A stretch of 64,000 nucleotides of DNA from Liolophura sinensis (lineage: Eukaryota; Mollusca; Polyplacophora; Chitonida; Chitonidae): NCBI RefSeq assembly GCF_032854445.1, contig NC_088297.1, forward strand, positions 7,025,740 to 7,089,739, written 5' to 3'. A model generated the notes under the pieces. It worked only from the letters and a program-made list of their open reading frames with translations, did not search any database and was not told where the DNA came from. The translations under genes were made by a program, and so were the position numbers. This document shows positions 1 to 8,689 of the stretch, one piece after another (position 1 is the first letter of the stretch; every line of letters starts with the position of its first letter).

Positions 1-58
1 TCACAGCTTTATACAATATTTTTTACTTTTGTTTACGCGCAGAGTTCCATTTCCCAGG

Positions 59-773
59 CTACTCTTTTAACCATTCCAAGTCGCCTCCCTCCTGGAACTG
101 GTACCGACGGACCCCATAGTCAAAGAACAGTTCTTCTCCGGCCGGTATGTTCTTCAGGGCCTTGAACAGTACGACTGTTTTTCCGTCCACATTCTGTGCT
201 TCTGGCTTTAGGTTGGTTCTTTTGCCTTTGGAACTGTGCGATATCAGGCGCCCAAACAGTTTCTTCCCAGGGTGACAGATACACGTCGGAGACGTGGCGT
301 CGATGGCCATATCCTTGTGCCGCAGGAAAAATAAATAGCCATCTTTTTCTACTTCTTCCTGCCTCCGCTCGCCCTCGGAAAAAGAGATGACCTGGCGATG
401 CAATTGTCACAAAATTATCAAACGAATCATGTATTAATACGTCTTTTTTACGGACGGCATGTGCTAGAACACTGGCGAGTAATGCGCATAAGCATGAAGC
501 TTACCTCTCCATGATAATCAGTCACTACTTCACCTTTTCGGAAGGCTTTGGTAGTAACAAGAATGTGCCCTCTCTTAGGATGGTTTCCTTCAGCCAGACC
601 TGGCCAGTCTTGCTTCGCCACATGGCTGTGGAAAGCGGGTTTTACTTGCTCTATTTGGGACGGTGCAGGCCTCCATTTGTCCATTACCATGTCCAGCAAG
701 TGCCTTGGCCACTGCCTCTTGGCCATGAGGTCGACCACCTCCTGCCTCTTGGGACTTCGTCTCGGATAAAGTT
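59..773 (-). other. SET methyltransferase domain exons (13 and 14) of the fusion gene
   Basis: Exon 13 (773-505) carries the SET start, with the motif TKAFRKGEVVTDYHGE; exon 14 (391-59) continues with VISFSEGERR, DMAIDATS, GRLISHSS, IPAGEELFFDYG and a terminal WLKE. The order and spacing match the KMT5A/SETD8 class, which monomethylates histone H4 lysine 20. The junction falls at HGE/VIS with donor GTAAGC and acceptor CAG. The usual Asn-His-Ser motif, which helps to bind S-adenosylmethionine, reads Ser-His-Ser here, while the DYG motif with its catalytic tyrosine is kept. Methyltransferase activity is therefore possible but uncertain. Confidence 0.75.
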
Positions 774-3700
774 CTGAAAATGTAAATAAGTTACTTCACG
801 GTTACAAAAAACTACACGCAGAAACACAATATATGTATGTATATCAGCTTCCCACGTTTGACCGGTGAGGTACGTAGCATAAGCTAGACCGCATTGGGGC
901 GAGGCTCATGGGTGATTGCGGAAATCAAATCAGCGTCTTACACTATAAGCTTTAAAAAGTGAACATACCTCTGATATACGCGACTCTCGCCTCATTCTGC
1001 ATATATCTCCATTTGGACACAAGAGCCTTTGGTTTTGTGGAAAATAAACTCTTCGCCATGCGTAAAGATGGTCCCTTCCCGTCCACGGTAATCGGATGCG
1101 CCTCTATCAAGACTTCGAAGGCCCTCTGCAACTCCGTTTTACTTCTGCCATATGTAGCTGCACCAAGTCGACTGGAAAGAAAGTGAATTAACATTTAGCA
1201 TGATCATGCAACGACAGGAGTATTCAGTTCATTTCAGTACTTTAACATTATTTTCTGCAGCGCCTGGTTTATTGATTTATTTGGTTAAATTTTTACGCCA
1301 TACTTTTATATGACGGTGGCCAGCATTATGGAAATACCAGGTTGGTTCTGGGTGAATGTACATAGGATAGAGAGCAACTTACCTGCTGGTGGTCGCCGAA
1401 GCCTGGGCAGGTTCACTGTGAAAATTTGGCTGGGCAGTGTCTGCAGACACGCTAGGGCGAGCAGGTGCGCCGCCATCGCTGGTAGAAGCAGCTGTGGTGA
1501 TTCTGAAGACACACAGCAGTAATTATTTATTTATTTGCATTTGGATTGGCATTTAGATTTCCATATACAAGCAGCAGTACATAATATTTCAAAGAGAAGA
1601 TGGTCATGATCCCAGAATACATACCGTCCTATCAACTTCCGGGCCTTGCAAACATTTATCGGCTGCCGAAGTCTGTAAATCCGGTCGGCAACAGCAGCCG
1701 AGTGTGCTAGGTAGTCTTCAACTAAACCGCACTCAGCTTCGGATAATCTCCCCTTTGTTGATGTCTCCATGGCCCTGCGGGCTTCACTGGACGTGACATT
1801 TGGTAACCTGTACCTTAACGACAAAATGAAACATTTAGTTTCTTTGCTATTACAACAAAAATCCAAATAAAGTACTGTTATACATGCAGAATGCAAGTGA
1901 CAAGTGATATTACTTACTTCCGGTGGTATCTATTTATATCGTTGGACGCATTGTAAACACGTTTTCCAGTAGAGGAGAGGAAAAAGTATTCAGTCTGCGC
2001 TCCTTCCACACTTGCCACCATTGGCCTGTAGTGTGCGAGGTACTTGACAAACCACTGCAACAAGATCACAAATCGCAATGTCAAAACACTGTTTCGAGTA
2101 GGTAAGAACTTAAAAGGAACAATGTTTGCAAACGGTTTATTCCATTTATTTATTCGGTTGTTGTTCTACGCCGCAATCAAGAATATTTCACTTATATGAC
2201 GGTGAGAGGAAACCGGTCAGAATGGGGTGGGGGGGGGGGAGTCCTAGACCAAACGCAGGTTCCTAACACTTACGGCCGGGGAGGCAGCATGAGTTTGACT
2301 TGACCTCACACTGACCGCATCGTTGAGAGATCCCTGATGCCCCAGCGCTGGACCCCTCAGTCACTGAGGCCTTTCGGTTTAAATGATGGCCCATACGATA
2401 TTAACTTACGTTGTGTTCTTCCTCGTCCAAGCAGAAAGTGGCTGGCTGTGTTGCGGACGTCTTATGGTCAAGCACATAGTAAGTCCAGAATTTTTCCTCT
2501 CCTACGGTCAACTCGATGCTGAAAATGGAATTTAATAGATAAGTATTTAATATACACCGATCGTCTTTATTCCAATCTGAGCGTATGGATTGTTGTGGAT
2601 TTCCTTTCAGCCCGGGTTCTTCCTAAAGCTTTTCGCCGTCGTATAAGTAAAACATTCTTTACTACCGCGTAAAACAGCAATCAAATAAATAAATAAATAC
2701 TCCTCTTTGCGAAACACGAATGTGTAATACTACACATGACAATTAAAAACCTGACTTGCCCAGCCATCCATTCTGTGAAACGGAACCTCTCCAACACACC
2801 CTTCCGTTGACAATGCTTTAGGCAAAGCAAGGACGTCAGATAGTTAAGCACGGTCAGGTAGTTTGTTGGCGTGTACTCCTCAGCGTCCAGGGCTGCCTGG
2901 AAGTCGCCAAAGGCAACCTGCAAGTGGAATTAAATACCGAATAACAATCATTGTAAATATGGTTAGGCATGTATACGATACTAACAGTGAATGTTTCAGC
3001 TTTTTAAACTGAATTCAGCTTCTAAACAGGTACATACCCTCAAAATCACCTGGCAGTCATTCAACGACTTGGTGTTCCGGCTTGTCGTTCTTTCCACCCG
3101 AAGCGCTATCTCCTCACGGGAGACACCTTTCTGTGTGACCTTTCCCCAGACACCAATGGTTTTCCTCAATTTCTTGATCTTGGTGAACAAGTCGTTGTCA
3201 TCGGTTTCCAGAGATGTCGAGTTCATAAGATAGAGAAGAAATCTGTAATTTCGGAAAGGGTTTATAAATCGCGTTATCTGGAAGACGGATGATTAAATTA
3301 GACTTATGAATTGATGAATATTTCGTTCTATAGTGATAATAATCTCTCACCTGTTTAGGGAATTCTGATAGTTTTTAACCGTCTGTTGGGAGAGACCGGC
3401 TTCCAAGATGGTCTGCAGGAAGCCCATCAGCTGAAAAAGACACATTATACTCGTTAGTTTCAAATAAATGTTCTATACATTTGATGCCAAATTATGTAGG
3501 AGAAAACAATCGTGCAGCCTTTATTACCAAACTTACCTTTTCAGGGGTCAAAGAGGCCAAGTCCACGCGCTCAGACTGACAGAAGAAGAGAATGCGGGAA
3601 ACATTCTGGACCTGCTGTCTCCAAGCAGCCAGTTTCAGCCTCGCAAAGTCTTGGAGATACTTGGAGTACCGCTGGAGGATTGGATGTTCCAATTCGTGAA

Positions 3701-4699
3701 GAGAATACATGCCCTTAGACTCCATGGCCTGTCTCCCTGGGTGGGTCCATCGGTGTCTGGTCTGCTTGACCCCCAACTCCGAACCACTAATAAAAAAAGG
3801 AAGAAATAGTGGATGGCAAATTATATCGGACTGGGATTTTCAGCCGCATCAGACATATCGAATAAACCCGAGTTTAAATAACAGACTCGTGATATTGCTG
3901 TACTCACGAACTGGAGGACACTTGTGTTGAACCACCATCCCTGGATGTTCCCTCGCCCAGATCGATGGGCTCTTCTGTTCTGATGAGTAATTAAGCACAA
4001 CAGTTAACAGACTGTCACAAAATAACCATCCACCATCGTCCAGTTTAAATTGTTAAAAACGGGAGTTCACATGTTCAAGTATTAAATATTCAAATACTTA
4101 ACGTGAAAATTGGTCAAGCGTACCTTGGCTTTCTTGAAATGACAACGGCCGTGCTCGATGGAGAGATGCTCTTAGTCGGGCGGGGTTCACTAGAAAAGTA
4201 CAGATTTATGAATAAGTATTCACACCAAACATTGTTCCACCTCATATAACTCTAACCGTTGCCGTATGTAAATTCCACTCTAATACCTGTACAAATCCAC
4301 GTCCCAAAGCGAGAGTTGGATTCAAACTCGCGACCTACTATTCACGAAAACCACAAAAATTCGCCAGTTAACGAAAGCGAATAAAGTCAAAGTATTCGGT
4401 GAATATCATAGATGCAAGGGAAAAGTGTAGCAAACTTACACTGGAGCAGGTTTACCAGTGACAACGTGGCCCACAGTCTCCAGAAAGGTGACCACCGTTG
4501 CGAGGGCATCTCCAGAGAAACCAAAGCTTCGGTTGACAAAGGTGTAGGGCAGGACCTGGTGCTCTTGGAGGAACTGTTGGACCCTCTCTCGGCTCTCCTC
4601 CAGCACTCTGTCAATGTCGCGCTTCGGTCGATCCTTCATGCATTTCCGGCGTAGGTGCACCGAGAGCCAGCAGGTCACAGTGTAGCAAAAGGGACACAT
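59..4699 (-). CDS. Tyrosine-recombinase-like / SET-domain fusion protein, 14 exons
   Basis: I assembled 14 exons by reading GT-AG junctions on the minus strand: 4699-4440, 4189-4124, 3979-3908, 3786-3537, 3430-3351, 3242-3038, 2917-2751, 2518-2410, 2054-1918, 1807-1625, 1502-1383, 1171-969, 773-505 and 391-59. Every phase fits and no stop is met, giving about 817 residues ending in a TAG. Order of parts: Cys/His knuckle, Ser-rich linker, recombinase core-binding helices, recombinase catalytic domain, linker, KMT5A-like SET domain. The start at 4699 is provisional: an open stretch and possible acceptor lie just upstream, so 5' exons may be missing. SINE fragments lie only in introns. The intact frame argues for a functional gene. 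Whether it is a domesticated Crypton-type recombinase fused to a methyltransferase or an active element gene cannot be told from one copy. Confidence 0.75.
969..1502 (-). other. Linker exons (11 and 12) between recombinase and SET parts
   Basis: Exon 11 (1502-1383) is Ser/Thr/Ala/Pro-rich and looks disordered. Exon 12 (1171-969) has a compact basic helical segment with TYGRSKTELQRAFEVLI and PKALVSKWRYMQNEAR, resembling a small helical DNA-binding or adaptor module but not recognised. Both are flanked by GTAAGT or GTATGT donors and pyrimidine-rich CAG acceptors, and both keep phase. A decayed SINE fragment (about 1264-1345) lies in the intron between them. Confidence 0.65.
1264..1345 (-). repeat. 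SINE family 1 fragment (intronic)
   Basis: A degenerate tail of the common tRNA-headed SINE, reverse orientation: 'tttatttggtta...tacgcc...tatgacggtggccagcattatgg'. It lies in an intron of the recombinase-SET gene. Confidence 0.6.
2140..2330 (-). repeat. SINE family 1 copy (intronic)
   Basis: Reverse-oriented SINE with T-rich start, 'ctacgccgcaatcaagaata', 'acttatatgacggtgagagg', a G run (2226-2240) and head remnants 'ttacggccggggaggcagca'. It is in the intron between exons 8 and 9 of the fusion gene. Confidence 0.65.
2605..2697 (+). repeat. SINE family 1 3' fragment (intronic)
   Basis: Forward SINE tail with 'cgccgtcgtataagtaaaac', 'cgcgtaaaacagcaatcaaa' and an (ATAA)n end. It lies in the intron between exons 7 and 8. 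Confidence 0.65.
3038..3786 (-). other. Recombinase core-binding region exons (4 to 6)
   Basis: Exon 4 (3786-3537) contains HPILQRYSKYLQDFARLKL and a helix ending SRILFFCQ; exon 5 (3430-3351) contains AGLSQQTVKNYQNSLN; exon 6 (3242-3038) contains RFLLYLMN and a basic helix KIKKLRKTIGVWGK. The pattern (helix, 'ILFFC', then 'TVKNYQNSLRFLLYL') is the SAM-like N-terminal core-binding domain that grips DNA in tyrosine recombinases. Splice donors are GTAAGT, GTGAGA and GTATGT, and the phases agree. Confidence 0.6.
3908..4699 (-). other. N-terminal zinc-knuckle and linker exons (1 to 3)
   Basis: Exon 1 (4699-4440) begins with CPFCYTVTCWLSVHLRRKC, a C-x2-C-x10-H-x4-C arrangement suggesting one zinc-binding knuckle, followed by a basic/acidic helix with KRDIDRVLEESRERVQQFL. 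Exons 2 (4189-4124) and 3 (3979-3908) are Ser/Pro- and Gly/Ser-rich linkers. The true N-terminus may lie further upstream: the frame stays open to about 4715, next to possible AG acceptors. Confidence 0.5.
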
Positions 4700-4739
4700 A
4701 TAGAAGTTCCTCTTGTCTCAAAAACAAGAAAAATAATAC

Positions 4740-7000
4740 AATGACATGGACATGCATGTACAATCTTGGAAATGCCACAATAATGACACAACCAATCCCA
4801 CTTCCTCCTTATGTGTGAGCCGATTGACGGGAACTGTCACATATTTGTGACAGTAAATCCTGTCTTCCCTACATTAGAAAGAAGTGCTGAGCTGAATACA
4901 GGGAATTGTCACGGGTTTCTGACCTCAGTATAGAGGATTCTGTTTCCTGACATGTTGGTAATATGTTTAATTGTTTAGGTTATATCTACACTAGAAAACA
5001 CTCAGTAATCACACATCGGGATTATATACATAATTGCTATGTCTTTATTGATGAACAACTGCATAAGGATACAAATACCAGCAGTCAGCTTATTTAGGTG
5101 ACAAATGTTTGCCAATTCATGTTAATGCATACACTATACATAGAGAAACGATTATACTTTCGTTGAAGTATTTGTTACTCCAATAACTTACAAAGATAAT
5201 ATAAATTGTCCTAAGGCTTGGATTCTATACATCGGGGTCACAAATCTATGACAATTCTGCTGTCGGCCCGTATATATCAGGCGAAGTCGCATTGACTGTC
5301 TCAATGTGACCCTCCGGAATTTGTGTATAGATGAGCAAATGCATGCATATATTGCATTGATCTAATGATGAACTGTTCATATACTGTTTTTACTTATCTG
5401 TACGACTGTATTTGGTATCAGAAGTTAATTCAACGCAATATTTTTGGTTTCTTAAGAAAGTAGGTTACATCGAAAATCAGAAATATTGTCACAGAGGAAA
5501 ACTCAACACCATTCTAAGTTTATAAATTATAACCTTAGGGAAGCTATTGATGCATGTTCAACAGATAAAGCCACGATCTAGGATAGAAAGGTGCTGCTTA
5601 CATCAGCGGGGAGCCAAGCCGCCACCTGGCCAGTCTTTCCTGCAAAAATCATGAATTCCTCGGCGGAAATAGTTTTACAGAAATGCCTGTGTATTACTGT
5701 TTCCATGCACTGCAAACTAAAGATTAGAAGTTTAGAAATTATTATGCCTTTACTAATTACATATAAATATTGTTACATGTTATTCTTATAATATAATATA
5801 AACGGACAGAAAGCCGAGAATTGTCATAGGTTTGTGACGTCAATCTACACAGTCCCAACATTCCAACATAAACAGTGTAACAAATGTCCAATAGCTTATC
5901 TCTGTATATTTCGGCAACAATTGTCACCGTTTGTGGCAACAATGTATTTAATTCTGGTGCGTGTATATTTTGTATAATCTGGAATATTTAGACATACTCA
6001 TGTTCCTAAATATGGGTCCAGATTAACACTTACAATGAATATAGTGCTTCTAAATTCCCAGCCACGTACTATTCTTAAATGCAAATTCAAAAACATCTTA
6101 ATTTTGAATATTAATATATTTCTTTTATAAGAGACAGTTTGGAACAGTCTTATATGTTCGTGCTTTTCCTGAAGGCATTATAAACTCAAGGCAGACCTTT
6201 AGCGCTGTTCAAGAAATTAAAAGTCTTGACCTTAGATAAGAAGGTGCTAATGAAATCAGCTGGGAGCAAAGCCGCCACCCGTCCAGTCTTTCCGACAATT
6301 TAGTTTTATCTTTTTTGTCAGTCAATGAAATGATTTTGAATAACAGATAATAATATTAAAAAACATAATGATGTATTTGATACGCATTTACATTTAAGAA
6401 TTTTGCAACACTTATATCCTCACACAGTTGTGTTAATAATAAAGACAATTCTAAGCTTTTAATCTTTAGTTTACTGTGTATGGATAATACTCATAGATTT
6501 GTGTAAACAAATACATGCTGAGGAAGTTTATGCACATGTTAATCAAGATAATTGGGGTAATCCTCGAGACCGTGAAGATTAACATCAAAGCAAAATCAGT
6601 TGTCGGAAACACCAGAAGAGCGGCGGGTTTGCTCCCCGCTGCTTTAATTATAAACTTGTAAAGAACGCTGATGACTTTTTTCCTCTAAGAAACGTTCTGA
6701 TTGTTGATATAAATCAGCTCCTTTATAGAGTAAGATTAGATTCACTTAAGAAATATTATTCTGATAGCAATTGCACTCGTATAAAAATTTATAAGGAGTG
6801 TACGGATCAATGCAATATACACATGCCTTTGCACATTTATAAAGAAATTTCCGACTGTCACCTAACGGAAACAACCAACCAAAGACAAAAGATTTTTGAA
6901 CACCAATCTTGCCTTCCGTGTTTGCCGACGAGATCAGAATTTGCAAATGTCGCGATTTTCACAGACTTGTGACCTCAATCTACACAATGAAAACATTAGC
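4740..7000. other. Non-coding stretch with short local repeats
   Basis: No gene is supported here. The stretch contains several copies of a TTGTGAC-centred motif (near 4835, 4907, 5240, 5823, 5928 and 6955). It also has three short related blocks with 'ggcgg(g/c)tttgctccc' (5585-5640 and 6240-6295 on minus, 6605-6645 on plus). The first of these is flanked on the minus strand by TTTTTGCAG and GTAAGC, like a 38-nt micro-exon. Upstream exons of the fusion gene could hide here but I cannot prove any. Confidence 0.4.
4827..4854. promoter_or_regulatory. Palindromic TGTCACA...TGTGACA motif
   Basis: The sequence 'actgtcaca-tattt-gtgacagt' forms a near-perfect inverted repeat. Related half-copies recur over the next 2 kb. 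It lies about 150 bases upstream of the first recognised exon of the minus-strand fusion gene, so it could be a regulatory site or a MITE remnant. This is inference from symmetry alone. Confidence 0.25.
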
Positions 7001-7004
7001 ATTA

Positions 7005-7175
7005 TTTATTATATGACATTATTTATTTGACTTGTGCTTTACGCCGTACTCAAAAATATTTCACTTGTACGACGGCTGCCAGCATGATGGTGGGAGGAAA
7101 CCGGGCAGAACCCGGGAAAAACCCACGACCATCAGCAGGTTGCTGCAAGACCTTCCATGTTGCTGAACTACAACA
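7005..7175 (-). repeat. SINE family 1 copy
   Basis: Reverse-oriented SINE with T-rich end, 'tacgccgtactcaaaaatat', 'acgacggctgccagcatgat', and the stem 'ccgggcagaacccggg'. The A/B-box head is missing. Confidence 0.8.
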
Positions 7176-8583
7176 ATTTCTCATTTATCTGTGTTCGATC
7201 AGCAATATTTGTGTGGCCTAAATATACAAATATGCCCGATGCTGGTGTGTATATATTTTGCATATAATATGTACTATTTAATTAGTGATTTTAAAAAAGG
7301 CACAAAAATGAATGGAAACTTACCGGGCATAGCGAAGACTTGGGATGATTTTCTCCACAGAGGAACTACTAAGTCTTTATAAACACTCTGGAATCTCAAA
7401 AGTCGAAATAAAGACGTGGAAGGGAAAAACAAGGAATAGTAAGTAAATAGCAAGATGAAAGAAGCAAATGTAGATCAGTCGATGTGAACACGTTGAGAAG
7501 ACAGATGCGAGATTTTATTTCTGGTTTTATTTGTATTTTAAACAATGGAAAAGCCAAGTGTCAATTTATACTCATTCGGCAAACTGATTACAGGCAATGC
7601 ACAGAAGAGAAGACATCAGACAATATTCGCACAGTTGTTAATAAATGATTCATTCAAAATAAATCATTTGACTGACAAAAAAGGTAATAGTAAGTTATTC
7701 GTATCGGTACACTTAGAACTGTGGAAAGAAGTTACATGCAAGTCTTGCCAGTTGCCTGGAACAGCAGCGAGTAGAAAACTAGTCAAAACTAATCGATAGG
7801 TAATGTACACTTGTGTACCCATAGCCGTTTGTATAATATTTCATTAGTATTGCCTGGTGAGTTTACTCGCTTGTATTCAGTGAGAGCTTGTCTGTTGCAC
7901 AAACCTGCGGAGATGACGATGTGAGCGTTAGGAGTGGGGGTTATCAGTCCAGTAGAGGCTGCTAGGTAAGCTTAGTTACTCAAATGTTGCACCTAAACAC
8001 CCTAATTTGGTGAAAATAGCTAACGTATGGGACATTTTGTACATTTTGTTGCTGTGTTTATTCTGAGCATGACTTGCTTACCACAGGTCAGGCTTTCACG
8101 CATGTAGATTGATTGTCCTCGTAGGCCTTTACATTGAACTCGGTAAAGTAAGACGTTGTAGAATGCTTGCACAATGTGGGCTAAATACTTTATCAAAATA
8201 GGGCTTATAAGGATGCTGTGCCTGTACATGTATAAAAGAGAGATATTAGCAAATCTATATCATACATATACTGAGCCTGAGCATGGTTGAAGTACATTTC
8301 CTACAGTGGTAATCAGACAGTTCATTAAATTTGCGATGAATATTGTGTGGTAAGTGGGAACCATTAGTTTATTCCCGACTTCAATAAAATCTGATTTCCA
8401 TTTAATACATTTAAGATTAGCAACACAATCAAGCATTGAATGAGTTTTGTTGAGAGTGTTAACTGTATATAATATGTCTGTGTCAAATTTAGTGATATGT
8501 TTGTAGTAAAATTAGTTAATGTTAATTTGTGTAACATGTATTAAATTTTGTATGAAATTCATGCAGTTTTTCATCATTTTCAG
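7176..8583. other. Non-coding stretch
   Basis: AT-rich sequence with no supported gene. Short open frames (for example 7545-7799 plus, 8020-8229 minus) show no recognisable motif or splice context. It precedes the first recognised exon of the SAMD3-like gene and may hold its promoter. Confidence 0.35.
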
Positions 8584-8683
8584 ATGACTGACTCTGACAA
8601 TACTTTTGCCAACTGAAGTGTGGAGCAGACTTGTACTTGGCTGAAGCAGATTGATTTAGCTGAATTCAGAGACAGCTTTATTG
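8584..8683 (+). CDS. SAMD3-like gene, exon A (first half of SAM domain), with a nonsense codon
   Basis: After the acceptor 'ttttcag' the frame opens ATGACTGACTC and includes VEQTCTWLKQIDLAEFRDSF, the first helices of a sterile alpha motif domain. The donor is TTG/GTGAGT. The codon at 8614-8616 is TGA where SAM domains usually have the Trp of the W-S-V-E start, so this copy is broken unless the base is a variant or the stop is read through. Exon A ends one base into a codon and joins exon B (11419) exactly in phase. Confidence 0.6.
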
Positions 8684-8689
8684 GTGAGT

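Larger units (their letters stand above)
1625..2917 (-). other. Tyrosine recombinase catalytic domain exons (7 to 10)
   Basis: Exon 7 (2917-2751) contains LTSLLCLKHCQRKGVLE, matching the first catalytic Arg region (R-K-G). Exon 8 (2518-2410) contains WTYYVLDHKTSAT, the beta-hairpin Lys region. Exon 9 (2054-1918) has EYFFLSSTGKRV. Exon 10 (1807-1625) has VTSSEARRAMETS, aligning with the HxxR box but with Ser in place of the His, then YLAHSAAVADRIYRL, which gives the His and the nucleophilic Tyr. These are the landmarks of tyrosine recombinases of the Crypton type. The Arg, Lys, Arg, His and Tyr all seem present, so cleavage chemistry is not excluded. Family membership is inferred from the motifs only. 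Confidence 0.65.

Noticed and set aside
511-777. Plus-strand open frames over the SET exons (also 120-410 minus)
   Set aside because: Shadows of the minus-strand SET exons, which have conserved motifs and splice sites.
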